A stretch of DNA of 64,000 nt from assembly GCF_032191515.1 (NCBI RefSeq), contig NC_091396.1:64941885-65005884 (forward strand), read 5' to 3'. Of the stretch, positions 33,100-44,518 are shown in pieces (the first letter of the stretch is position 1; each line of letters begins with the position of its first letter). The notes beneath the pieces were generated by a model, which was not told where the DNA came from, made no database searches, and saw only the letters and a list, made by a program, of their open reading frames with translations. The translations under genes and the position numbers were made by a program. Origin of the DNA: Phaenicophaeus curvirostris (Eukaryota; Chordata; Aves; Cuculiformes; Cuculidae).

Positions 33100-33310
33100 C
33101 TTCCCAGGACACTGAGTTGGTGGAGCACGTCCAGAGGAAGGCAACGGAGCTGAGGAAAGGTCTGGAGCCCAAGGGCTCTGGGATTGGCTGAGGGAGCTGG
33201 AACTGTTTATTCTGGAGGAAAGGAGGCTGAGGGGAGACCTCATTGCTCTCTGCAGCTCCTGGAAAGGAGGTTGTGGTGAGGTGGGTGCTCATCTCTTCTC
33301 CCAAGTAACA
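33100..33310 (+). mobile_element. CR1 ORF2-end fragment without 3' end
   Basis: It runs from 'aggacactgagttggtgg' through 'gaggaaaggaggctgagg' to 'cttctcccaagtaacaag'. Everything after that, including the 3' UTR and tail, is missing. It is of the group B/D type. Confidence 0.92.
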
Positions 33311-33837
33311 AGCTGGTTGTCTACACCTGATTTTTCATCAGTGAGAGATCAGTGCCAGCAGAGGGGTAAAACCCCCCAATGGCTTTAGGAGGTAAGTCGG
33401 AGCTGTACCATGAACTTGGTTTTTCACCAGTTGAAGCGAACATGTGCCCTCCTAGTCCAGAAGAATCCAAGTTCCGCACTGAAAAGCTGCTGCAACTGGT
33501 TTTAAGATATTTGTGAAATAAATGTGAGTTTTGTCCTCTTTGTGGACAAGCTGCAACAACACAGAGTTAAAAGCCAGAGAGCTGCTTTAGTTCTTTCTCT
33601 GCATTGCGAAGCTCATGCTGTCTCCTCCTGAGAAAGTGTCCCCTGGTATTTCTCTCTGAGCAGTCACTCTCTTTCTCTTTCGAGTTCTTTCTAGTTCAGA
33701 GATAAACGCTTTCTTTTGATACTCCTGAGCTGAAGCCAGTAGGAGAAATGTGTTCTTCTGAAGCAGGATTCCTAGTTAAATTGGCACCAGTAGCACGGGC
33801 AGAACTCTGTGTCACTGTGGACAGCAGATCTTCATAT

Positions 33838-34232
33838 CCTGAGGGAACAGGGATTGTTTAGCCTGGAGAAGAGGAGGCTGAGGAGAGACCTCATCGCTCT
33901 CTGCAGCTCCCAGAAAGGAGGTTGTGGTGAGGTGGGTGCTGGTTTCTTCTCCCAGATGACGAGTGATGGGATGAGAGGAAATGGCCTTAAGCTGCACCAG
34001 GGGAGGTTTAGATTGGATATTAGGAAAAATTTCTTTACTGAAAGAGTGGTGAAGCCCTGGCAGAGGCTGCCCAGGGCAGTGGTGTAGTCTCCATCCCTGG
34101 AGGGGTTCAGAAACTGTGTAGATGTGGCACTTCAGTACATGGTTTAGTAGGGACAATGGGCTTGAGCTGATGGTTGCATTGGATGCACTTAGGGGTCTTT
34201 TCCAACCTTAATGATTCTAAGATTCTATGATC
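33838..34232 (+). mobile_element. CR1 LINE, group D
   Basis: It starts at 'cctgagggaacagggattg'. An open frame (33809-34087) encodes the ORF2 end blocks GLFSLEKRRLRRDLIAL, GNGLKLHQGRFRLDIRKNFF and WQRLPRAVV. The 3' end has 'acatggtttagtaggg' and 'cttttccaaccttaatg' with the tail 'attctaagattctatga'. Confidence 0.95.
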
Positions 34233-36015
34233 CTTAGTTATGAGCAGATAAATCAAAATAAAGTATGATTTCAAAACGGGAAAGATAATTTTGATTTAAG
34301 ATGAAATGAAAACGCAAAGTGCTGTTGCGGGAGGCAGTTGAGCTGCATGTGAACTCTATGTATCTGGGAAATGTTTAAGCCAAAACGGTTGAACAAGTTA
34401 CCCAAGAAGCTATCAAGTGTGGATGTATTCTGACATCATTTTTTTACTTTGATTGTTTTCCTTTTATGAAATTTCTACCCTCTAAGTAGTTATATCTCAT
34501 CAACGGATGAACATTTGCTGTATTTCAATTTGAGCGACCAGATAGTGTTTTTCGAGCTGTTCTTTAGGGAATTGCATTTTCTTGATTTACTTTGTTGTTG
34601 CTCAAATCACTTGAACAGGAGTGAACACGTCCTTCTCTGCTTTAAGCAGCCAAAGCCCAGTCATTTTGCTGAAGATGAGGCTTTCACTCTGTAGTTTTCC
34701 CAAACATATTTTGCAGCAGAATTATAAGTTATTAAACCCCAAGCTTTTACTCTGAACGCTAAACCAAATTCAGCTCAGGTGGCAAAAGTTGTCTTCCCTA
34801 CAGTAAAAGACCCTTTTGAAGATCTAGTTAATGGAAGCCACATCCTTCAAGCTTAGCTGGCTAGCAAGATCTGCCAGTTTATCCGGCAGTTTGGGAAATT
34901 AATCCGTAAAACTTAATTGGCTTTATATATTTACATTCCAAACTCCAGTTTATCTGACGGGTCGCCCACGCTTCTCTTTGATGATCCTCATCATGAATAA
35001 AGATGCCTTCAAAAGAGTTTCAAAAAGAACCTGCTAAGTGTTGAGGATCCTGCAAGCCTCCAGGTAAGGCGACCTACATATCAAAGACTTGTCTCCTAAG
35101 CTGGATTGTTCATAAATACGATGTGCAAAGAGTTGATAGTTGATTTCTTTTTCCTTCCTTCCCTCCTCCTCCTTCCTCCATCCCTTGGCTGTAAGAAAAA
35201 GCTATTCCTGTTCTGCCTGTTCGCACTTTGCCTCCAAAGCATACAGCCCGAGCTCAGAAAATCAACAAATAACGTGGCTTGTTGGTTCCTGTCCAAATGC
35301 CCATGCTGTCCAACTCTGATAGTGATTATGTTTATCAGGCAAACTGCACCTGCTGTGACACCATCCATTCACATCTTATAAGAAGATGCTCAGTGGCTTA
35401 TAAGGATAATTTAGTGCCTGTCGCAAGCCAAGAAATCAATTTTCCAAGCCTCGGCGGACACCCAGGCCACAGGTCCTTCCTGGAACCTAACTCAGATTGA
35501 ATTATTAATTCCACCTGGCAAAAATGATGTTAATGCAGAAGATGAGTAGGGAGAAAATAAATAGTGACTGCAGTAAAAAATGCATATGGATGAAAGAGAA
35601 CGCACCGTAAATGAGATAACGTCTTCTAGATAGCATCACATAAAATCAGGAGGCAGCTTTTAATGCAAGAGGCAGGACATTAGACATGGGATTCCTGTAT
35701 TGTGAAGGGCACCTGCACCCCTGATTCCCAGAAAGTTATGATGAAAGTCACCCCGAAACCTTTTCTGGAACTGTGCTCTTTATCAGTCATGCTCTGTTTT
35801 GATTACGAGGTTAAGCAGGCCACCACACCTCTCAAAAATGAGTTTGCTTCCTCTAGATATCACTCCCTCAGTTCCTTGATTTCTGGGGATATCCTAGCAA
35901 CAGGTTTGGTGCAAGATTATGTTTTCAGGGAAGCCACATGGATTGCCTTGTGCCTCAAAATTAAGCTGCCATGTGTAGTTTTAATATAATGGCTGCAGAA
36001 TTTCCCAGCATGCTG
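34233..36015. other. Unique sequence with one pyrimidine tract
   Basis: No gene recognised. A pure 36-nt pyrimidine run lies at 35144-35179. The parts at 34650-35000 and 35590-35990 are repeat-free and could include conserved noncoding sequence, which I cannot test. Confidence 0.45.
35144..35179. repeat. Homopyrimidine tract, 36 nt
   Basis: A run of only C and T, built from CCTT and CCT units. Such mirror-like tracts can adopt triplex structure, but here it is probably ordinary low-complexity DNA. Confidence 0.85.
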
Positions 36016-36232
36016 GAATCATAGGATGGTTTGGCTTGGAAGGGATCTTTACAGGTCATCCAACCCACCTGCAGTGATCAGGGACATCTTCAACATCAGG
36101 TTCCTCAGAGCCCCATCCAACCTGACCTTGAATGCTTCCAGGGATGGAACATCTACCACTTCGCTGGGCAACCTGTGCCAGGGCCTCACCACCCTCAGTG
36201 TAAAAAAAATTCTTCCATTTAAACTATTGCCC
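36016..36232 (-). mobile_element. CR1 3' end, diverged
   Basis: The left end reads 'ggaatcataggatggtttgg'. The 3' UTR is unlike group A: 'tttacaggtcatccaaccc' and 'cagtgatcagggacatc'. Coding-end boxes follow ('ccccatccaacctgacc', 'ctgggcaacctgtgcc'). It is an older or separate CR1 subfamily. Confidence 0.9.
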
Positions 36233-36546
36233 CTCATATGAAGTGATGGTCCCCAACACACCACAGTCTTGTGATGTTTTGGCAGTTCAAATAAGGAAGA
36301 CATTTTGGGGTTTTATTTTGTTGCCTTTTTCTCTTTATGCCCTCCCCAGCCATGGTAAGATGTTCAGCTGGAGCAACATCAGCAGCACCAGGAAGAGTTG
36401 GTAGGCTAATGGTCCTCCCATGCTGGGCTGACTGTCTCTGGAGGGCTGGTCCACGGTGAGCAATTCAGGGTAGTTTTTAATAGTGAGAAGAGCACTGAAG
36501 AATGACTGAGGAAAACAGCTTACAATCCACCATGAATTTATGCAGG

Positions 36547-37290
36547 GAATCATAGAATTGCTAGGTTGGAAAAGACCTTTGAGATCATCAAGTCCAACCG
36601 TCCCTATCCAATACTGAGCTATATTGCTAAGCAATTCATCTACCCGGCTTTTAAAAACTTCCAGGGATGGGGACTCCATTGCTTCCCTGGGCAGCCTCTA
36701 CCAGGGCCTGAGAACTCTTTTGGTGAAGAATTTTATCCCTGTGTCCAATCTGAACCTTCCCTGGTGCAGTTTGAGGATGTTTCTCCCTGGTGCAGTTTGA
36801 GGATGTTTCTTCTCATCCTATCGCTTGTCACTTGGGTGAAGAGACCAGCACCCACCTCACCACAACCTCCTTTCCGGCCGTTGTAGACAGTGATGAGGTC
36901 TCCCCTCAGCTTCCTCTTCTCAATGCTAAATAAGCCCAGTTCCCTCAGCCACTCCTCAGAAGACTTGTTCCCCAGCCCCTTCCCCAGCTCCATTTTCTTT
37001 TCTGGACGAGCTCCAGCACCTCAATGTTCTTCTTGGAGTGAGGAGCCCAAACCTGAACCCAGGATTCGAGAAGTGGCCTCAGCAGATCTGAGTACAGTGG
37101 CACAATTCCTCCCTTGGTCCTGCTGGCCACGCTGTTTCTGATCCAAGCCAAGATGCCATTGGCCTTCTTGGCCAGCTGGCCCACTGATGGCTCATGTTCA
37201 GCTGCTGTCAACCAACACCCCAAGTCCTTCTCCTCCAGGCAGCTTTCCAGTTGCTCTTCCCCAAGCCTGAAGCTGCATGGGGTTGTTGAA
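36547..37290 (-). mobile_element. CR1 LINE, group B, longest minus-strand copy
   Basis: It covers about 740 bp, from the tail ('gaatcatagaattgctagg', left) through the ORF2 end to upstream blocks matching 'gccaatggcatcttggc' and 'ctggaggagaagg' on the minus strand, near 37150-37240. A perfect 26-bp tandem duplication (36759-36810) shifts the ORF2 frame. Other blocks (GNKSSEEWLRELGLFSIEKRKLR) are still legible on the minus strand. Confidence 0.96.
36759..36810. repeat. Perfect 26-bp tandem duplication inside CR1
   Basis: The unit starting 'ccctggtgcagtttgagg' occurs at 36759-36784 and again at 36785-36810 without a mismatch. Since 26 is not a multiple of three it disrupts the CR1 reading frame. 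The absence of mismatches suggests a recent event. Confidence 0.97.
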
Positions 37291-37319
37291 AAGTACTATA
37301 AGTTTTACGCAACCATCAG

Positions 37320-38260
37320 CAACTAGTGACCACAAAACAAGTGATACGACTTGTCCGCACCTTGCTAGTAGGACCAAAGGGGTAAACATCACCCAAGAGA
37401 GAAAGTCCAGGCATGGCTGTTAATGACTAGCTATGTGTTTGCACAGAGGAAGCTGGTGAATATCTTCATCAACCACTGCACGATAACAAGCGGAGGCAAT
37501 TATTTTAGTTTTCACTTTGGTTAAAGCAACACTATAGAAGAGCTGACCAGAACCAATGACTTAGTGGACACGAACTGGTGAAATGAAGTAGGAGGCAAAA
37601 CAAATAGAGGTTTGTTTTTAGTTTTAAGAGCAGACTTTGAGAAAAGAAGGGAAGCAGTGAAATCATCTGGAAGAAAGAGTGAAGTGGGGCTGCAGTGGGT
37701 TCAGTGTGGAGGAGACGTAGAGCTTTGGAAGCTAAAGGTACAAAAACTACTTAACATTTATGTCACAAGGAAAAGGGTTTTTTGCAGCGACTGGGAATTG
37801 CCATCTTGGAAGGACTGTCAGGAGAAAGTAAAGAGGTTCAAGGGCAGTAAAGGGAACTGCCCAGCAATAAAAAACAGATATAGAAGATCAGAGAGAGATC
37901 ATGACTTGAAAGGAGACCTTGTTCAACTCAAACTCAATTAAACTTGAGAGAGAGACTGGGTAGGCAGGTGAATCACCAATTATACGTCTGGCACCAAGGT
38001 CTTTCATGAGTTTTCTCAAATCAGGATTGGTGCAGGATAGCTGGAGAAGAGCCAACAGAGGACTCGAGTCCTTTTATTTAGAAAAGGGAAAAAGTGATGT
38101 GGGTGGTTGTAGCCGACTTGGTCTCATCTTGGTACTTTACAAGGTAGTGGCATCAGGGGAAATAAAAACAGGGGTAAAACCCACTGTGATGGATGGCAAA
38201 AGGCAGGCTGTGCTAGACTAACCTATTATCTTCACGCAGTAAGATAACTGAAGTGATATC
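37320..38260 (+). pseudogene. Degenerate LINE ORF2 remnant, CR1/L3 type
   Basis: No intact frame survives, but LINE ORF2 landmarks appear in the expected order on the plus strand. First is Ser-Asp-His (37325-37333), the last motif of the endonuclease domain. Next come the linker-like ADFEKRREAVK (37624-37656) and the fragment GLVQDSWRRAN (near 38024-38056), which I align with the CR1 'EDWKKAN' block. KGKSDVGG follows near 38083-38106. Last is 'aaaggcaggctgtgctagac' (near 38198-38218), resembling the block before 'LTNL' in CR1-like reverse transcriptases. Spacing of about 700 nt between SDH and the W..AN block fits the family. It is far more diverged than the surrounding CR1 copies. Assignment rests on remembered motifs, not an alignment. 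Confidence 0.6.
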
Positions 38261-38995
38261 TCACTTGATGGGAAATGTGAGAGAAATGACATTAGAGAGG
38301 AAAATACGTTGTTAGGAGAACCAGTATGATGGGTGGTGGTGTCAAGTCACTGGCTGCAAATAAAAAGAAAAGAACTGAGGCAATGAACATTTTTTATCGT
38401 ATTCAGATCCTACTGTAGGCAGGATAATCCCATTCTTCCAAATATTTAGGTTTCCAACAGAAGAAAATAAAATAAGCTTTGTTTTCTGTAGCCTCACATT
38501 TCCCTTGAGAAGAACTCCATACTACTCATTCCATCAAACTGGCACTTGTGCTGCTCACAGCTGGGAACTCAGGAGCAGGGCATGAACTGAGGGCAAGAAT
38601 AAGCTTGTTTGGCACAGGAAAGTAGGGGTGGTCTTAAGAACACAAGAGCAAGCTTGCTGGAAAGCAAAGGAAACACAAAACCCAGGACTGGAAAGTCAAG
38701 GAGACAGAAGGAGCCCAAGTCTCTCCATCCCTTTGCCTTTGGCTGTGAGCAGGACAGGGAACTGGAACAAGTAGTTGGGCAAGGATTCCTGAGAAAAGCG
38801 ATGCATGAATTGACAAAACTGGGACTTTGGGCTGTCTGGAGAACTTCAAAGAGTTTTAGTTGTACTTGCTCCACCTTCTCTTTGCTGCCATTGTGCTAAT
38901 AATACTGCTCATCAGGTCTCTTTTCTTGCCATGTATCAGCCAGGTATTTAGAGCCTCGCATGCTCACTCTTGCTGGGTCACTGCTGGAAAGAGAT
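38261..38995. other. Unique sequence, no gene recognised
   Basis: The first 150 bp may still belong to the LINE remnant but show no motif. Open frames at 38569-38899 on opposite strands overlap and have no domain. Confidence 0.45.
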
Positions 38996-39147
38996 GTGCC
39001 CCATCCCTGGAAACATTCAAGGTCAAGCTGGATGGGGCTCTGAGCAACCCGATCTAGTTGAAGATCTCCTGACTCACTGCAAGGGCTTTGGATTGGATGA
39101 CCTGTAAAAGGTCCCTTCCAACCCAAACCATTCTATGACTCTATGAC
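38996..39147 (+). mobile_element. CR1 3' end, diverged group A
   Basis: It runs from 'gtgccccatccctggaaac' to 'cttccaacccaaacc' and 'attctatgactctatga'. The middle ('ctgactcactgcaagggc') differs from the main group A sequence, so this is a diverged or separate subfamily member. Confidence 0.92.
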
Positions 39148-39347
39148 AGTAATAATAAAGACAACCAGGTTACTGAATTTAGAGTCAGAAACTAGGTGTG
39201 CAGCCAGGAGAACGTGGGGAATAAGGTTCATTAGTGTCACCCAGTGAAACTGAGGTGGATCCAGATTGATCAGCATGTTTTCTACACATAGAATAACCCT
39301 ATCCCAGGGCCCTGTTTCAAAAGAGGGACACATTGTTCTCAGTGTGT

Positions 39348-39717
39348 TCATAGAAACCCAGAATAGGTTGGGTTGGAAGGGACCTCAAAGCCCATCCAGT
39401 TCCACCCCCTGCCATGGGCAGGGACACCTCCCACTGGATCAGGTTGCTCCAAGCCCCATCCAGCCTGGCCTTGAACAGCTCCAGGGATGGGGCAGCCACC
39501 ACTGCTCTGGGCAACCTGGGCCAGGGCCTCCCAACCCTCACAGGGAAACATTTCTTCCTAAGATCTCACCTCAGTTTCCCCTCTTTCAGCTTAAAACCTT
39601 TCCCACTGATCCTATCCCTGCCCTCCCTGATCAAGAGCCCCTCCCCAGCTTTCCTGGATCCCCTTTCAATCCTGGAAGCTACTCTGAGGTCTCCCTGGAG
39701 CCTTCTCTTCTCTAGGG
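39348..39717 (-). mobile_element. CR1 LINE, group A
   Basis: The left end is 'tcatagaaacccagaatagg', and the copy continues through 'ccctgccatgggcaggg' to 'cttctcttctctaggg'. It is a well-preserved 3' end, 5'-truncated at about 370 bp. Confidence 0.95.
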
Positions 39718-41037
39718 GACATGGTTGGTTTTGTTTAAATGACAATTCCTCCTATTTTTCCTAAGGAATCTGGCCACATGGCAAATAAATCTTGCCAGCA
39801 CTGCTCTGCTTCACAACAGCCTCATCTCTTTGACATGAGGCTGAAGTTTTATCCCTCAGGTTTGCTGTACTTTATGTAACAAGATGCTTGCTAAAGGGAA
39901 ACCCATCCTAATAACAACTAAAACTAAAACCAGCTAAAACTTAGCCAGTTCCCTTCTGCTAGGCAGAATTACCCCTCACCACACAGAGGGATAAATCAAA
40001 CCCCAGATCAGAAAACCACTGGATTTCAGCATTCAAACCGTTCCTAGGCAGCATTCCTCCTCCCTTTTGGGAACTGGAAACATAATACACCTCTGGCATC
40101 CTTTTAGTACAGCTTCCCTGCCTGTTATGTTTTAGACTAACCTGTTTTAGGGCTAATGAGGTAGTAAATGATGTACTTTTATAGCATTGGCCAACGTCTT
40201 GCTAAGTGCTGGCTGGGTGCATCGCTGCTAGCATCCCTGGGTTGCCCCATCAGTGTTGGGGCTGTTGGTGCTGCCGACTCTTCAAACCAGGACGGCTGCA
40301 CTCTGCAGCAGCCCAATTCCTTATTCATCCCCTCCACCCACTGCAACTGGGTGATTAGGAGCTATTTTAAGCCTAACAAATTAATGGGACTTGCGCAAGA
40401 TTTTGCGGTGGCTGCTATCCTAGGGCTTGCTTGATCCCAGCAAAAATGGTTTTGAGTTCCCAGCAGGTTGTAGTGAGAGGAAGGGAAGGTATTGGCCCAC
40501 GTGTACTGCAGTAGAGAATATTTGCAGCAAGCCTTGATGACATTAAAAAAATCATCAGACTACAAGCAAAACTTGCTATGTTTTATCTCTCATCTCCCAG
40601 CAGCCTTCTCTAGGAAGTGGCATTGGTAGCACAGAGCAGCAGAGAGCAAAGTCCAGCAGTTCACAGGAGAGAGGTTGCACCTGTGCGCAGCCCAACACCT
40701 TGGAAAGGTGGACTTGCCCTCACAGAAATGCTCTCTGGGGAAACCTCTGCTTTTGCTGCCCCTCCCATAGAAATGCCTAGTGTCAACCCTCCTTAATTGC
40801 TTCAGGCAAAATTAATCAGGTTAACAGGACCTGCTGCTTAAAGGCTGGGTGCCGAGCCAGCTTGGTTTTGCAGAAGTGGGCTTGGAAGAGCTCAGGCAGG
40901 TAGCTTCTGGAGCAGCTCTGGTGCAACCCTCATCTGCAGGGCCAGGAACAGAGCTGCTTGCTGGCAGAGGAAGATGCAGGGTCTGGGCTAAGGTAAGCAA
41001 CCTGCATTATAAATTAGGGTTTTTTTGTCTTGTTCCA
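39718..41037. other. Unique sequence, no gene recognised
   Basis: A plus-strand frame at 40168-40434 (88 codons) has no recognisable domain. A GT-like donor context ('gctaaggtaagc', 40987-40998) occurs by itself. Nothing else seen. Confidence 0.5.
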
Positions 41038-41238
41038 GTCATGGAATGGTTTGGGCTGGAAGGGACCTTGAAACCCATCCAGTTCCACCCCCTGCCATGG
41101 GCAGGGACACCTCCCACTGGATCAGGTTGCTCCAAGCCCCATCCACCCAGGCCTTGAAAACCTCCAGGGATGGGGCAGCCACCACTGCTCTGGGCAACCT
41201 GGGCCAGGGCCTCCCCACCATCACAGTAAAAGCCTTTT
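41038..41238 (-). mobile_element. CR1 3' end, group A
   Basis: It starts 'gtcatggaatggtttggg' on the left with the tail units already lost, and ends near 'cctccccaccatcacag'. About 200 bp. Confidence 0.95.
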
Positions 41239-42427
41239 TCCGGGTGCTTGTCTCTCGCTGGCTGGATGTTTTCTGCTGCATTGAGGACTCGAGTATTAAA
41301 TGCTAGCACAATAATTAATTATTTCTCCACAGGTAACTTGCAAACATGTATTTTTTTTTTTTTAGGCAGATATACAGAGCTGGGCACAGGCATCATCCCA
41401 AAAGAGGTTGTTGGTGTTTTAGAAGCAGTTTTTATGCAAACTCCACAATGGGCAAACAGTCCCATCTCCAGTGTTTTTATGTTTCTGCCTAAGCCTTTTG
41501 GTTTTGTGGCCTTGGTAGCCAATACAGCTATGAACGTCCACCCTATTACTTTACAAGCTCCTGTTTTTACCCACAACCTGACCACTTACTCATTTAAATT
41601 CTAGATTACCTTCAGAACAGAGACAACCCTGGTGCATCTCATTTGCTCAGTACTGACTCTGACAGTGCTGTGATCCCTCATTAAAGTCCTTAAATGTGAT
41701 TTCGGTTAGAAATTTGCTGTAGCGGTTTGTTAAATTATCTTTGCTTTCAGGCCTGCTGTGTTGTAGCTCTCTAAAATGACCTGGCCACCTGATTATTCCT
41801 TTACACAAGAAATCCTTTGGGAATTAAGTACCTTCAGGCCATGAGCAGCAGAGAGAAATTTAGCATCGCCAGGCTGGGTACGGTTGCCAGCAGGACTGGA
41901 GCATAATTTCCCAGCAGTGAGCTGCAAACCAATCAAGGGAACTGCATAAAATCACTAGCCCCTGGGTATCCCACTTAAAGGATCCCTAGATATGCCTTAT
42001 TTTCTTTAAATCTCTAGTTTCTGCCACCATGGGATGGAGTTTGCTGGGCTCTGGGGCAGCTCTTTTTCTGAATCAGGTAGTTTATTATATTCAGCTGTTG
42101 CTTGCTTGGAGCCCACCCCAGTCTCATGAGCAGTACAAGCAGCTGCTGATATGCAGCCAGCACTGGGCGCATAGCGCTTCAAACCCTGCTCTGATCCCAG
42201 TTTTCTGGATTTGTCAAGCTGATGCTTGATTTTTTGGCCCTGAAAAGACCAACAGTGGTGAACAGTGGCCTGACCAACCTTCTTTCCTTAGAGACTGCCT
42301 GGTGCAGCAGGATGGGGATGATGCCTGAAGAGTTTCCTGAAAAAAAATGGGGTTTGCACACTCTTCCCTTGCTTTGCAGTGGCCTCGCTGTGAGTGGTAG
42401 CTTGCTGAAATGATAGATAATCATTGG
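41239..42427. other. Unique sequence; one Kozak-perfect short ORF
   Basis: It contains a T13 run (41351-41363) and a 66-codon frame at 42029-42229. The ATG of that frame sits in GCCACCATGG (42023-42032) and its N-terminus is hydrophobic (MGWSLLGSGAALFL). Without homology or splice support I do not call a gene. Confidence 0.4.
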
Positions 42428-42486
42428 GCTGATAATGGGACTTGATGGTCTTGGAGGTCTTTTCCAATTTTAATGGTTCTATAAGT
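42428..42486 (+). mobile_element. CR1 tail fragment, group D
   Basis: About 60 bp: 'gggacttgatggtcttgg', 'ggtcttttccaattttaatgg' and 'ttctataag'. It is decayed. Confidence 0.8.
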
Positions 42487-43750
42487 GCTTTTGCTTTAAG
42501 TGTGTGTGTCGCAAATTACGTAGATCATAATTTATCTGAGTGCTGGGTTTTTTTGGGGGCTGAGTCAGCAACTTGTCTCAGAAGTGGGCAATAAGCTTAG
42601 GGAACCAAAGTCCTAATGAATTTTGAATTCTGTGTGCCGTGAAATCAGCCAATATTTTGTTAGGATGGGGAAACCTGGGCTGGAGTGCAGTGCTGTTTAA
42701 TCAATAGTGAACTGAGTGTGGTGATTAATGCTCAGGAGGTGGACTTTTTCTTAATATTAGAGCTTGAAATAAATCCAGCTCACTGTAGAAACAAGAACTC
42801 TTCTCATTTTTCTGTAGTTTGGTTTGGTTTTTTTTTTTCCCTCACCTTTGCTTCTTTTCCTAAAGGAAAGCAGGAGCAAAGTAGTCAGAATTTCTGCCTC
42901 CTATTCTCTTTAACTTTCTATTTATATGTATTTATGTTCAAAGTGCTAAATGACATTGCACTAAGGGAATTTACTCGTAATTGATTTTGATTTACCTGCC
43001 TGAAAAAGACAGTTCTGGTTATAATTACTTTGAAAACTGGCCATTGATTGACTTGCACCCATTCAGGGAGGGGCCTTGCAGCAGGTAACAGTGAAGCCTG
43101 CCTCTCCTCTGCCTCCTCTTTTGGGTTAATACACTTCAAGGATCAGAAATGGCAAATTCATAACTACCATTGGTTTCCCTGAGGGACAGAGGCTGCAGTG
43201 TTCAAGGGAGATGATTTTGGCTAGAGATGTAATGGGACTGGAATGTCTAATTCCTCTGAAAAGTCCTTGCTTGTGCGTGGAGGTCGGACTTGGTGGAAAG
43301 AGACTGATTGCCATGGGCTCTGCCCCGAGTTCTTGGTGAGGAACCCATTAAAGATCACGTGAAGTCGGTGCCTGTCTGTTTAGCAGAGCAGTCACTTGCC
43401 TTCATTGCTCATCAGTTTTCTGTGATAATGATCTGCTGAATCCATTGCTGTTCCACCTTCTGCTGTTCCCATTTCATGGCTCTCCATGTGCCTCTACGCT
43501 TTCTCATACTTGCTTTCTTCTCATCCCCAGTCTTTTGCCCAAGCCCTGTTCCCTGCTCCTTTCCCTGCTTCTTGGCTTTTTCCTTGACTTTGTATCATCT
43601 GGTGCATCTCACGTGGATGATTATTTCCCATTTCTATCCTTTCCCATCTTTTCCCATCCCCTTTCTGCAGATGATGGCGTAGGTCTTGTTATGGTGATGC
43701 TTATACTCAACTAAAGCCATAGTTGAACCCTGCTGTGACCAGTTGCTTTG
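42487..43750. other. Unique sequence, no gene recognised
   Basis: It contains a T-run near 42830 and pyrimidine-rich sequence near 43440-43670. Leucine-rich plus-strand frames there (43445-43714) arise from that composition rather than from a visible protein family. Confidence 0.5.
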
Positions 43751-43834
43751 TGATGGTCTCCCTGCCCATGACGAGGGGTTGGAACTGGGTAAGCTTTAAG
43801 GTCCCTACCAACCCAAACCATTCCATGATTGTAC
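43751..43834 (+). mobile_element. CR1 3' UTR and tail, group A
   Basis: About 84 bp: 'tctccctgcccatgacgagg', 'ggaactgggtaagc' and 'aaccattccatgattg'. Confidence 0.9.
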
Positions 43835-44518
43835 AAATCACTTGGGTGGAGAGGCATACGAATGACTTTATTTCACCACTTGCACTGCTTGTTGAATGAG
43901 AGCTGGGATGAGTTGCCAACACAAGCTTCTGGATGTGACTGCAGTATCTGGCTTTATAAAGCTCTCTTTGCAGCAGGGGGTTGTGTGGCAAATTCTCCCT
44001 GCACTGCCAATATTGTCTTGTGGAGAAACTTGACACTGAAAAGCTTCCCTTCCTTTGGCTGTCTTCCGCTGTCCCATCTCGCAGCGCTCTCCGAGGTGGA
44101 TGGAAATGATTAAAATTCTGATTACTCATATGAACAATGTGGAAAAGAACAGTGTTAGAATTAAAATTCAGAGAGAAATTGAATCCCATAACAGAGCCTG
44201 CATCTATATTCAAGATATGCTAATATGTTCTTCCATGAGATCTCAGAATTCAATCAGGAAATCGCTTAACAATAAAAGCCTAAAAATATATACAGAAGGC
44301 AAGCAGGAAAGCCAGTTGATGCCATTGATAGAGTCTCAGCACAGATCTAGGCGAACCTCATTGATAGCTTTGTTGCTAAAGATTTTTAGACATTAATCTA
44401 GTGCAAGTGTTTGTGCCTGGTTTCCTTTTGTTAGCTCTGTCTTGGTGTTGGCACAGGGAATGAAAACGGTCTCTGAGGTTTATGTTGATGGTTTTTTTTC
44501 CTATTCCCCCACTCTGGC

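Noticed and set aside
40168..40434. 88-codon plus-strand frame
   Set aside because: No recognisable domain or splice sites, and no support beyond its length.
41339..41604. Acceptor-like T-run and 'ttttag' followed by an open frame
   Set aside because: The T13 run mimics a polypyrimidine tract by chance. The frame has no domain, no clear donor and starts within sequence next to a CR1.
43445..43714. Leucine-rich, membrane-like 89-codon frame
   Set aside because: The hydrophobic composition follows from a C/T-rich stretch; there is no family resemblance.
44055..44396. 113-codon plus-strand frame in AT-rich sequence
   Set aside because: No domain, unusual composition for a protein, no splice or promoter context; treated as chance.
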